Shown piece after piece: positions 36,753 to 45,240 of a stretch of 64,000 nucleotides of DNA (position 1 is the stretch's first letter; each line of letters opens with the position of its first letter). The position numbers were made by a program, and so were the translations under genes. Source of the DNA: Lewinella sp. JB7 (GTDB lineage Bacteria > Bacteroidota > Bacteroidia > Chitinophagales > Saprospiraceae); NCBI RefSeq assembly GCF_024297185.1, contig NZ_JANCTD010000001.1, forward strand, positions 569,396-633,395. The letters run 5' to 3'. The notes below the pieces were generated by a model. It saw nothing but the letters and a program-made list of their open reading frames with translations, did no database searches and was not told the DNA's origin.

Positions 36753-37378
36753 CAGAAGTAGAATCTGGATTGCTGGATCGAGGAAGGAATAGAGAGCCCT
36801 GAATCTAACACAAATTGTTTAAGTTTTTGCAAAGCTACTTCATTGTAACAAACTAGGTGATCGATACAGGTGGGTGGCAGGTGGTGCTTGACGAGTAGTT
36901 CGGCTGATTTTTTGCGCATGCGGTCCGGGTCATCCTCCGTATTCCTGAAGTCGTGTGCTTTTATGGCCTCCCAGTCGAGCTTGGACATCTTGGCTCGGTC
37001 CGAGTAGAAAGTGGTGAGCGCGCTGGAGGCGTGTCCATCGGTGAAGCAGTACGTACAATTATGTCGCTCGATCGAATCAAGTTTGACGAGCAGATACACT
37101 ACCTCCTCCTGTTTGGCCATTTCGCGCTTATTAATCGTATACAGCATCACCGATCGTTCGCCAAAGTAGAATGGTACGTAATCCGCCAGCGTGCCACCGG
37201 GTGCAACGGGCACTGCTTTCGTTGCCCGCCGATCGATGATGGCCTGGTCGGCGATAAAGCGGTAATGAGCGTCCGGTTTGACACTATTCATTGCGTAGAT
37301 CCCGTCCCGGAGAATCAATGGAATATTATCCAGGTGGGTAATCCGGTAAACGCCGACTATATCCGGTACTTGCGGCAT
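36752..37378 (-). CDS. darT: DarT toxin (ssDNA thymidine ADP-ribosyltransferase)
   Basis: 208 residues from ATG 37378, which lies just after the res stop; a GTG at 37402 would overlap res. DarT marks: VYRITHLDNIPLILRDGIY near the N-terminus, YVPFYFGERSVMLY, and the catalytic Glu in KKSAELLVKHHLP. DarT attaches ADP-ribose to thymine in single-stranded DNA and stops replication; DarTG systems are known phage defences. Here the pair sits inside a type III restriction operon, between res and mod. Confidence 0.92.
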   Translation of the reverse strand: MPQVPDIVGVYRITHLDNIPLILRDGIYAMNSVKPDAHYRFIADQAIIDRRATKAVPVAPGGTLADYVPFYFGERSVMLYTINKREMAKQEEVVYLLVKLDSIERHNCTYCFTDGHASSALTTFYSDRAKMSKLDWEAIKAHDFRNTEDDPDRMRKKSAELLVKHHLPPTCIDHLVCYNEVALQKLKQFVLDSGLSIPSSIQQSRFYF

Positions 37379-37382
37379 TGCT

Positions 37383-40103
37383 TTACCGGTTTTGCAGTGC
37401 ACCTGCGGCCCCGCCCACCTGTTGTTCCGTAGCGAGGGTATCGGCTTTGTAGAGGTCTACTAGATCGGCAAAGCTACGGGCGTGGTCGCCGTGCGCTACC
37501 CAATCCTCCCAGGTGACGTAGAGGGGCTCGTAATGATATTTGTCCTGTAGTTCATTGACGTCCCTGACCCAGCGTACGAGGCGCGCGATCTTGAGTTGGT
37601 CGTTCTGGTCCTCCCGGCCCTTGGTCTCGACGACGTGAATGGTGCCGTCGGTAGTTTTGACAAAAAAATCGGGATAGAACTGGCTGATGCTGCCCTTCTT
37701 ATTCTGGTACTCAATGTGGAAACGGACGCCGCCGTCGCCCTCCGTGTTTTTCGCGAAAGCGACCACGTCTTTGAACTGGTGTTCGCACTTGGCGGCGAAG
37801 GCGCGTTCCATGTCGTTGTCGCCCAAGATCAGGTTGAAGACCGATTTACTGGCTTTTACGTAGGGCTGCTCGGACTTTGGACTCGGCCGCGCCTCACGGA
37901 GGCTACGGTAGCCGATAAGCTCCGTGGTGTGCGTGTCGTGAATCGTCAAACGAGCGATCGCACGGTTAAACACATCGTAAAGGATCTTACGTACACCCGC
38001 TGAGCTTAGATTCTTAAGTACTTTTTCCTGATTGGGGTCGACCTCGCGCCCAAAGAGTCGGTAGATGACGAAGTCTTCAACCATGGGGTAAAGCACATCG
38101 AAGCCCTGAAAAAGGCGGTTGCTCCGCATGATGGCATCGGTGTAGAAGCTGAGCACGTTGCGCCAGTCGGGAGTGAATTCATTAACCTCGGTAAGGTGAT
38201 CGAAATCGCCGTGAATGTTGTTGAATACAATCTCTTTCGTTTCACCGGGAAAATCCTGGCACTGGGCGATGGGGTGCTTTAGGTCCGTAATATCAATGCG
38301 GTCCAGGCGGTTGTAGTCCCGAATAATACGAGGTTTGAGCACGGGTAGGGGAATATCCAATGCGTTCAGTTCCTCCTCGCTTTTCTTCGTGTCGATTTCA
38401 ACGATGAGTGGACTTTTGGGGCGGCCATTACTGGCTCCCATCGGTGCGTACTTAAATTCAACGCCTTGGTCGCGCAGTTCCTCAATGAAGTTGACGAATG
38501 CCGGGGTGCCGACTACCACCAGACTTTCCTCCACGTCTAAAGAAAACATCTTGCGCAGCCCCCGGCCGATGGCTTGCTCGGGCAGAATATTGGATTTGGC
38601 ACTGAAGGGGCGCAGACCTACAATGGTCGTAACGTTACGTACATCCCAGCCCTCCCGCAACATCAGTACGGAGGTAATTGCTCTGTAGGGGGAGTGAGGG
38701 GAGTCTACGTCATCGGCGGCTTTACGGAGGCGGTTGAGTTCTTCCTTTGCCTTTTTGCTGCTAGCAGTTTCCTTGATCTCTCCTTTGTTATTGGTGTGGA
38801 TGCTAAGGACGCGATTGCGCAGGAGCGGAAAGTTCTGCTCCAGGTAAGCGGCCGCCGCATCGGCTTCCTTGGTAGTCATCGCCATAATGAAGAGTAGGGG
38901 AGTGGCGGTGTCCTTCAGTGCATCGTACTGACGCTCCCATTCAAGGTATCCGAGATTTAGGTGCTCGCGGTACCGCTCAACAAAATCGGCCGATTCTACT
39001 TCCGCAATTTTAAGGCGGCTTTCCTTATCGGGCAGAACGGGTGTCTTGACCACGTTTTGTCGAATGGCTTCGACGAGGGGATAATCCGATACGGTCTGAA
39101 CGAAAATACTCCCGTTATTCTGTTTTGGGGTGGCGGTAACGTCGCACTGCAGTGCTAGTCCGTGCCCGGTTTTTTGCTTTAAGTTATTGTTGATGTCCTC
39201 AATGGCCTGAAACCAGGCTAGTTTTTTGTCGTGGATATGGTGAGCCTCGTCGTTAAGCACCACCAGATCCTGGATCGCGTCGCTACGGAGCACTTTGCCT
39301 AGATCGAGGCCCCGTCCCGTATCCGCATCACTGCGTGCTTTACCACCGAGGAAGTAGTCTTCCATACTTAGCTTGCGCTCTTCGGGCATGAAGATGCGGT
39401 GCACGTTGGTCAGGAAAATATTGCCGTGGCGACTGATCGGTTTAAGTTCGTCCTGTAGGTGAAGGGACGGCTGGAAATCTTGTTGCCAATTGTGGTCTCG
39501 CCACCCGTTTTCGGGGAGAAACGGGTCTTCGTAGAAGTACTTCAGGCCTTCAAAGTCTTTACGGAGCCGGTTAAGGACGATGATGTTTGGAGCAATGAGG
39601 AGAAAGTTCCTGGACAACTTGCTGTCCGCTTCGTAGAGCTCATTAAAATAACTCCAGCAGAGAATGAGCCCTAATACTTTAGTCTTACCCGTGCCCGTGG
39701 CCATTTTAGTGACGTAGCGTGTCCATCGTTCGGGAAACATACCCGCACTAACGCGTTCCGAGGGGTCGAGCCGGAGCATATCGTATCGATCGTGCACACC
39801 AGCTACCTCGTACAGATAAATTACCGATTCAATGGCTTCACGCTGGGCGAAATAGAAACGAAAATAGTTCTCTCCATCAGGTAATGGATGCTCGATTTCG
39901 AACCAGTGCTCGAGCAAGGCGCGAGTGGTTGGTGAAACACCCTGGTATCCACCCGAGCGCCAGTTGAAGACTCGTGTCCGTACCTCGTGCACGAGAGGAG
40001 GTAGAAGCTTCTCGTGCGCATCAGCGAAGGCATCTAGCTGGGATTGGGAGGGGGCCCACCGTTGGTCGGGGGGGCGGATTTTGAAGGGGGCGTTGTTAGG
40101 CAC
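37383..40103 (-). CDS. res: Type III restriction enzyme Res subunit (helicase-nuclease)
   Basis: 906 residues from GTG 40103. SF2 helicase motifs: Walker A (MATGTGKTKVLGL, about 140), DEAH (VVLNDEAHHIHD) and the late motif IGRGLRKMF. At about 825-845, YPDFFVKTTDGTIHVVETKG is the PD-(D/E)xK nuclease site. It cuts DNA only as a complex with Mod in known type III systems. Its end carries a degenerate copy of the 20-bp repeat (37398-37416), encoding the GGAAGA stretch. Five bases separate it from darT. Confidence 0.92.
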   Translation of the reverse strand: MPNNAPFKIRPPDQRWAPSQSQLDAFADAHEKLLPPLVHEVRTRVFNWRSGGYQGVSPTTRALLEHWFEIEHPLPDGENYFRFYFAQREAIESVIYLYEVAGVHDRYDMLRLDPSERVSAGMFPERWTRYVTKMATGTGKTKVLGLILCWSYFNELYEADSKLSRNFLLIAPNIIVLNRLRKDFEGLKYFYEDPFLPENGWRDHNWQQDFQPSLHLQDELKPISRHGNIFLTNVHRIFMPEERKLSMEDYFLGGKARSDADTGRGLDLGKVLRSDAIQDLVVLNDEAHHIHDKKLAWFQAIEDINNNLKQKTGHGLALQCDVTATPKQNNGSIFVQTVSDYPLVEAIRQNVVKTPVLPDKESRLKIAEVESADFVERYREHLNLGYLEWERQYDALKDTATPLLFIMAMTTKEADAAAAYLEQNFPLLRNRVLSIHTNNKGEIKETASSKKAKEELNRLRKAADDVDSPHSPYRAITSVLMLREGWDVRNVTTIVGLRPFSAKSNILPEQAIGRGLRKMFSLDVEESLVVVGTPAFVNFIEELRDQGVEFKYAPMGASNGRPKSPLIVEIDTKKSEEELNALDIPLPVLKPRIIRDYNRLDRIDITDLKHPIAQCQDFPGETKEIVFNNIHGDFDHLTEVNEFTPDWRNVLSFYTDAIMRSNRLFQGFDVLYPMVEDFVIYRLFGREVDPNQEKVLKNLSSAGVRKILYDVFNRAIARLTIHDTHTTELIGYRSLREARPSPKSEQPYVKASKSVFNLILGDNDMERAFAAKCEHQFKDVVAFAKNTEGDGGVRFHIEYQNKKGSISQFYPDFFVKTTDGTIHVVETKGREDQNDQLKIARLVRWVRDVNELQDKYHYEPLYVTWEDWVAHGDHARSFADLVDLYKADTLATEQQVGGAAGALQNR

Positions 40104-40210
40104 GAGCGTATAGAATATGGCAGTAAAATACTATACCCAGCCTAAACAAAAGGCTGTGACGAAACTTTAGTGCTCAATTTGATGAGCTTGTCCTAGCCTG
40201 AACCATAAAC

Positions 40211-40227
40211 TTCACAAATTTTGTGAA
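40211..40227. promoter_or_regulatory. 17-bp palindrome upstream of the restriction operon
   Basis: TTCACAAA-T-TTTGTGAA is a perfect inverted repeat about 110 bp upstream of the res start. It could be an operator for a dimeric regulator. No regulator gene is near. Confidence 0.4.
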
Positions 40228-40240
40228 TCAAATCACCTTA

Positions 40241-40271
40241 TTCAGCCCCAACCTACACTCCGTGGGCTGAA
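40241..40271 (-). terminator. Hairpin between the 425-residue gene and res
   Basis: TTCAGCCC and GGGCTGAA pair perfectly over 8 bp with a 15-nt loop, 51 bp after the stop of the gene at 40323. There is no U-tract, so it is a weak terminator or an operator-like site. Confidence 0.35.
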
Positions 40272-40322
40272 GTAGTAGTTTCTACGGCTTGTACACGATA
40301 CTTTACGGATATCAACATAATT

Positions 40323-41600
40323 TCAAACCAGGCCTTCTTCCAGGCGAGCTTTCCAGCGTGGGAAGCCATCTACGAATTCCGAACTGACGCTGTCATGGTT
40401 AATCACTCTAAAACAGTACTCAAAAGTGTTCATGCGGCGATAGTTGCTTCGGCCAAGGGAATTTAAATGCTCGATTTCGGTGGTTAAATAGTTAAGATGT
40501 TCGGCAAGCGTTCCACTTTCTTTAGGCATACTCCAGATGTAGGTTGCATGGCTATTTAAGAGTTCCAGGACAAAATGGTGCATGAATTCTCCCCGTATAA
40601 AGAAGAGAAAGCCGAAGCATGGACAGACAACGAATTGAAGTTTTTGCCCACGTTCATGTACATTGGACAGATGAGTAAGATGGGCAGCATTGCGTACTGC
40701 TTTCTTATCCAGGATTTCTCGAAGTAAATCGATGCCAGGCGGGGGGAGGAGCGTCCGTTCGGGTGCATCTTCCGCGTAGTTAGCCATCAAATCTTCCGGT
40801 GTGAACAAACGCTTGTCGGTTTTATCGGCTCGGATAAAACCATGTACTAAATTGGTTCGCAACACTTGAATCATCCCCTCATCAATCTTGTCAATCTGGG
40901 GAGATTGAACATCGCAAAGCTCTGGGTCACCGTCGGCCCTAAATTTTAGCAAGGCGGTTACCTCCACGGTTTTACGACGCAAACGGCGCGCGAAGAAATC
41001 CCGGATTGGGTGAAATTCTTTTAGAAGATGTTGGTTGACAATGGTGAAAGATAAAGGGTGACCGACACCATATTCTTCGAATGATCCTTTGACACCACCA
41101 TCTTTGATGGTGAGGTCTGCAATTGGAATTTGGACTTGTACCGTTTTCGTTTGAGGCCCTTTGTTTATAGTTCTTTTCGGTAGGTCTACAGAGTCCTGTG
41201 CTGGTGCATGCGGAATTTTATGGAATACAAACGGCTCTGTGGATAAATCAACTTTGGTCGGAAGTATTTGGGGACTCAGCGGCAGATTTCCCGATTGATA
41301 GTAGCACATTTGAGCACAAAACTTAGTGCGATCTAGTGTTTTGAAAACAACTGTCTTGATCTCAGCTTTGGCTAACCGATAAGGGGCATATTCATCTGCG
41401 GTCGCTTCATAGTTCAAGATGGAAATGTACAATGTTGCAGTTTCACGTTCGTAATTTAACATGTCAACTCTCCAGTAAACCTGTCCCCGTGGTCGAAATT
41501 TGAAATTCCCCTCTCCTAAATTGGTTGATCTCCAAGGGATCGCTATTTGATCATTAAAGTGTAAACAATCGTTAGTAGGCTTTAGGACAATGCTGGTCAC
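40323..41600 (-). CDS. Unrecognised island protein
   Basis: 425 residues from GTG 41600. No signal peptide or clear membrane segment apart from a hydrophobic patch (FVVCPCFGFLFFI, near 330). The N-terminal 100 residues look beta-rich (IAIPWRSTNLGEGNFKFRPRGQVYWRV); the C-terminal half is helical. I do not recognise the family. It sits at the head of the restriction/DarTG cluster, 219 bp upstream of res, with the same low-GC composition, so a defence-related role is possible. Confidence 0.7.
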   Translation of the reverse strand: MTSIVLKPTNDCLHFNDQIAIPWRSTNLGEGNFKFRPRGQVYWRVDMLNYERETATLYISILNYEATADEYAPYRLAKAEIKTVVFKTLDRTKFCAQMCYYQSGNLPLSPQILPTKVDLSTEPFVFHKIPHAPAQDSVDLPKRTINKGPQTKTVQVQIPIADLTIKDGGVKGSFEEYGVGHPLSFTIVNQHLLKEFHPIRDFFARRLRRKTVEVTALLKFRADGDPELCDVQSPQIDKIDEGMIQVLRTNLVHGFIRADKTDKRLFTPEDLMANYAEDAPERTLLPPPGIDLLREILDKKAVRNAAHLTHLSNVHERGQKLQFVVCPCFGFLFFIRGEFMHHFVLELLNSHATYIWSMPKESGTLAEHLNYLTTEIEHLNSLGRSNYRRMNTFEYCFRVINHDSVSSEFVDGFPRWKARLEEGLV

Positions 41601-42126
41601 AGGTTATGGAAGTTGGTATCTAAATATTGAGCGCAATGCTACACAAATGTGTTACATGTAAAGCGTTTACGGGGTGTGGTCTTGTGCGTTTACATGTCTT
41701 TAACGAATATTCTGTGAATCGAATATTAATCGCATCTTGCTAAGGTGAGTTTTTGCATCTAGTAGCGCAAAGTGTACTGAAAAATGACCGAGCGATGTAA
41801 ACCGAACTTCAACGTTGTCCAGCATTAAGTGCGCCGCTAGTCACCGCCAACTACGGAGATAAATCCTTCTGTTGAGCCGGAATATGCCAATTTGCTTTCG
41901 TAAAATGGAGTCTTTACCATATATATGTAATTTCTCAGCACAGTGACAATAGTAATTGATTCACTGGAAAGAAATCGGATAGACGGAATAATTCCGTATT
42001 ATGTGACCAGAGGTTCATATTCAGTCATCCCTGATCTCTTCTGCACCTTTGGTCCCAAATGATGGTCTTGAGTGATTAACCCGGAAGGTAAATCGCTCAT
42101 AACACATGGAGCAGCACTATCGGAGC
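41601..42126. other. AT-rich spacer at the right edge of the island
   Basis: No gene was found. Around 41640-41700 there are repeated and partly palindromic motifs (ACATGTAAAGCG, GCGTTTAC twice) that could bind a regulator. Base composition changes abruptly to GC-rich at about 42120, where the mutase frame ends. No tRNA or integrase is visible. Confidence 0.45.
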
Positions 42127-43290
42127 CTACACCTCCACCGCCACCGCAAATCCCCCCTGGGCCTCGATCGTCCGGAACCGGTCCCAGGCGGCGTTCACCA
42201 GCTCTTCGGTAAGCTTCTCGAGGTAGTGACTGCCGGCGGCCGGGTCGGCGTAGGCGTCCAGGCCGGATTCGAGGCGCAGCAGGTGCTGAATGTTCAGGGC
42301 CATCCGGTGACCGAAGGGGGTGGCGGGCCGGTCGCCGCCCTCGGCGGGGGAGAGGAAGAGCTGGTCGGCGCCCCCGGTCACGGCGGCCAGGGCTTGGGTG
42401 GTCAGGCGCAGAAGGTTGGCGTCGCGGTCGTCGGACAGGGTCGCGTGGTCGGTGTGGGCGGCGATGAAGGCCGGCGGGGCGTCCTCGATGCCGAAGCCGC
42501 GCAGTACGTTGGCCCACAGGATGCGCAGCGCCCGCAACTTGGCGATGTCGACGTAGTAGGAGGTACCCACCGTGAAGGCGAACTGCAGGTGCTTGTTCAC
42601 CGTCGCCGGTTCGGCGCCCCGCTCCCGGGCCTGCTGGAGGTATTCGGCGCCCTTCGCGATGGCGAGGGCCAGTTCGGTGTCCGCCAGCGACGGACCGTTG
42701 TTGAAGCCCGCCGCGTTGACCTGCAGGACCCGGAAGCCCGGCATCCAGCGGTGGACGAAGTCCAGCAACCGCAGCAGGGGCGGGAAGGGCGGTTCGCTCC
42801 AATCGAGCAGGGGGTCGAAGTCGACCGAGCCCCGGATGTCCGCCAGGTCGTAGCCCGCCTTACGCAGGTACTTGACCAGGTCGCGGAACAGCTCGGCGGG
42901 GTCCTGCCCCGGGTAACGCAGCGCGCAGTGCAGGGAGATGTAGTCGAGGCGCACGTCGGCCAGGAGTTCGGGAATGTCGTCGGTGCCGGGCTGGCGGTAG
43001 AGGCGGTACAGCAGGGCTTCGGCGCCCCGGTCCAGGGCGGTCAGGGCCGAGCGGTTGACCTCGCGGTTGGTGCCCGCGTTGACGTAAGCGCCGATCTCCC
43101 AGCCGGCGGACCGCTGAAGTGGGGGACGGGGCTCCACCTCCCGCGCGGTGTAGAGGGGCGACAGGCGGATACGTTCGTTGACCTCCTGATCGAGCTCGCT
43201 GACGTCCCGGCCCTTCAGTTCCTTAGTAACCTGGCTGAGCCAGTCGGCCTTGTCGGACGGGGGGAAGCTGGTGGGGGTATCGGTGAGCAT
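42127..43290 (-). CDS. mutA: Methylmalonyl-CoA mutase small subunit, 3' end missing
   Basis: 387 residues from ATG 43290 (TTG 43299 is less likely). The TIM-barrel-like mutase domain is clear: GWEIGAYVN, VNAAGFNNGPSLADTELALAIAKGAEYL, FTVGTSYYVDIAKLRALRILWANVL, and DPAAGSHYLEKLTEELVNAAW. The protein stops right after IEAQGGFAVAVEV, where relatives continue for some 60 residues. The usual partner mutB should follow downstream but the island begins there. MutA supports the B12-dependent conversion of succinyl-CoA and methylmalonyl-CoA; this copy is probably damaged. Confidence 0.8.
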   Translation of the reverse strand: MLTDTPTSFPPSDKADWLSQVTKELKGRDVSELDQEVNERIRLSPLYTAREVEPRPPLQRSAGWEIGAYVNAGTNREVNRSALTALDRGAEALLYRLYRQPGTDDIPELLADVRLDYISLHCALRYPGQDPAELFRDLVKYLRKAGYDLADIRGSVDFDPLLDWSEPPFPPLLRLLDFVHRWMPGFRVLQVNAAGFNNGPSLADTELALAIAKGAEYLQQARERGAEPATVNKHLQFAFTVGTSYYVDIAKLRALRILWANVLRGFGIEDAPPAFIAAHTDHATLSDDRDANLLRLTTQALAAVTGGADQLFLSPAEGGDRPATPFGHRMALNIQHLLRLESGLDAYADPAAGSHYLEKLTEELVNAAWDRFRTIEAQGGFAVAVEV

Positions 43291-43326
43291 CGCGGACAAT
43301 TTTGCGGAGCTAAATGTACGCGATCG

Positions 43327-44619
43327 CTAGCGAAACCGCCGCCTGAGGCCCAGTTGTAATCCGGCCACCCAGTAGCGCTCCGTCAGGGCGGCGTCCGGCC
43401 GCGTGAAGGAGGTCGGGTAGTGCTTGAAGTAAGGCTCCAGCAACAACTGCGTGGACCCGCCCACGGTATAGGCGGTGGTCAGGGAGGCCGTCCAGCCCAG
43501 GCCGACGTTGCTCCGGTAATCTCCGAACGCGTCCAGATCCAGCGGGTCGACCGAGGCGGGGTCGATAAATTTGCCGCGGGCACCCGTACATAGGTTGATC
43601 AGGGGGCCGGCATTGATGCTCAGGTGCAGCCGGCGCACGGGGAGGCGGTAACTCGCCAGCACCGGGATTTCCAGCATGCGGAGGCGGTTGTTGCTGTGCA
43701 CCAGTTCCTGCTTACCGGCCACCATCCGCTCGTACTCGAACTGGTTGCGCAGTTCGGCGTAGGTCAGTCCGGTCACGAGGTGCAGCCGGCTCCGCAGTCG
43801 GTAGCGCAGGCGGGCGCTGAACTGAAAGCTGACCTCCGGGTACTCACTTACTTCCCGGGCACTCCGCAGGGCCTGCGCGCCCTCGTCCCGCAGTCCGAAA
43901 GACTGATTCGCGTAAGCAGCCCCCAGCAAGACTTCCGCGGTAAAACGACGGCGACCACTCCGGACAAAGGGGTCCCCATCCACCGTCAGGATCGGGCCGG
44001 GTTGCGGGATACGGGCATAGACCGCAATCGGACCGGTCGGCAGTAGCTCCAGGTTGCTGACCCGCACGGTCAAACGATCCGACCGTCGCGTAGGTAAGAT
44101 TTCCGTGGATGTCCGGGCGGCTCCGTCCCGCGGGGGTGTCGCATCCTCGGTCGTGGCAGGAGCGGCGATCGTTTGGTGAAGTGCTGGATCGACCGTCCCG
44201 GATATAACGTCCGGCGGCGTAGCCCCTGATTCATCCGCGGCCGGGGGAGGCACGGCGGACGCCGGTAAGGTGGCGGCTACCGGCGGGGTGGCGGGGGTGT
44301 TCGTGGTTTGCTCCTGCGACCCCGCCTCGCTCTGAACGGCGTACCAGCCCAGCCCTCCCGTAAAGAGGAGCAACAGCAGGACGGCGAGATAGGCGTAGGT
44401 GCGCGGGGCCACGGTCCGGCGGGCGGCCACGATGCGGGACCACATCCCCGGCGGCAAGGGCGCGCTGCGGTGGGCAAGTTTGTCGGCAAAGAGGCGGTCC
44501 AGTTCCTCCCCGGCGGGCACGGCGGTCTTGTTTGCGGCGATGCGTTGCCACATGTCCTGGGGAACGTCGGGCCGGCGGTCGCCGAGGCCCTCCCGGAAGA
44601 GGTCGTCCAGTGGGCTCAT
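43327..44619 (-). CDS. Anti-sigma-like membrane protein fused to an outer-membrane beta-barrel
   Basis: 430 residues from ATG 44619, which overlaps the sigma-factor stop (ATGA); a longer frame upstream is only a shadow of the sigma gene. Two similar N-terminal units (PLDDLF...VPQDMWQRIAA and ELDRLF...LPPGMWSRIVA) precede one membrane helix (YAYLAVLLLLLFTGGLGWY, about 73-92) and a Pro/Thr-rich linker. The C-terminal 200 residues form a small beta-barrel of the Bacteroidota OMP type, ending LGLRRRFR. It probably holds the sigma factor at the membrane and senses the envelope. Confidence 0.8.
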   Translation of the reverse strand: MSPLDDLFREGLGDRRPDVPQDMWQRIAANKTAVPAGEELDRLFADKLAHRSAPLPPGMWSRIVAARRTVAPRTYAYLAVLLLLLFTGGLGWYAVQSEAGSQEQTTNTPATPPVAATLPASAVPPPAADESGATPPDVISGTVDPALHQTIAAPATTEDATPPRDGAARTSTEILPTRRSDRLTVRVSNLELLPTGPIAVYARIPQPGPILTVDGDPFVRSGRRRFTAEVLLGAAYANQSFGLRDEGAQALRSAREVSEYPEVSFQFSARLRYRLRSRLHLVTGLTYAELRNQFEYERMVAGKQELVHSNNRLRMLEIPVLASYRLPVRRLHLSINAGPLINLCTGARGKFIDPASVDPLDLDAFGDYRSNVGLGWTASLTTAYTVGGSTQLLLEPYFKHYPTSFTRPDAALTERYWVAGLQLGLRRRFR

Positions 44620-45161
44620 ATGGCGATGCGTTGACGGAGTTCGATCTGCTGCTGCAGCACCTTGCGGGCCTTGAGCAGCTGGGAGCGGGAGCTGGCCTCC
44701 TGGATGCCGAGTTTTTCGCCGATCTCCTTGTGGCTGTACCCTTCGATGGCGTAGAGGTTGAAGACGATGCGGTAGCCGTCGGGCAGGGCGCGGATCAGGT
44801 CCAGCAGTTCCTGTTCGCCCAGTTCGGCGTAGGCGGCGGGGGCACCGGCCCGTTCCGGGGTATTCTCCAGGCCGGTTTGTTCCAGGCTGAAGCGTTTGCG
44901 CTGGTAGGTTTTCAGGGCTACGTTGACGCAGAGGCGGCGGGCCCAGCCGGCGAAGGATCCCCGGAAACCGTACTTGGGCAGCTTGTGGAAAAGGCGTACG
45001 AAGGTGTCCTGCAGCACGTCCTCGGCTTCGGCCTGGGTACGGCAGTAGCGCTGGCACACGCCCATGAGCAGGGGGGCATAGCGATCAAAGAGCGCCCGCT
45101 GGCACCGTTCGTCTCCCCGCAGGGAGCCTTCGATCATTTCCTTTTCCTTCATGCTCAGCAT
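44616..45161 (-). CDS. ECF-type RNA polymerase sigma factor
   Basis: 181 residues from ATG 45161 (a second ATG at 45152 is also possible); the longer open frame upstream is not protein-like. Sigma region 2 includes DRYAPLLMGVCQRYCRTQAEAEDVLQDTFVRLFHKL, and region 4 includes YRIVFNLYAIEGYSHKEIGEKLGIQEASSRSQLLKAR. It is translationally coupled to the membrane protein downstream. Confidence 0.92.
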   Translation of the reverse strand: MLSMKEKEMIEGSLRGDERCQRALFDRYAPLLMGVCQRYCRTQAEAEDVLQDTFVRLFHKLPKYGFRGSFAGWARRLCVNVALKTYQRKRFSLEQTGLENTPERAGAPAAYAELGEQELLDLIRALPDGYRIVFNLYAIEGYSHKEIGEKLGIQEASSRSQLLKARKVLQQQIELRQRIAI

Positions 45162-45240
45162 TACGCGCGGCGGGAGTTTAAAGGTAAGATACGCGCGGCG
45201 GACGAAGCGTGGTACGGGCGGCGGCGCGCGGGTCCGGCAT

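Noticed and set aside
24978-42126. Integrative element with integrase and attachment sites
   Set aside because: The region behaves like an island, but no integrase, relaxase, tRNA or direct repeats at the edges could be seen, so no element type is claimed.
41999-42802. 267-residue minus-strand frame over the mutA end
   Set aside because: It overlaps mutA in another frame and is Arg/Pro/Gly-rich; mutA has the conserved protein sequence.
42802-43359. Plus-strand long frames over mutA and other GC-rich genes
   Set aside because: They are antisense to genes with clear conserved domains and have no signal or domain of their own.
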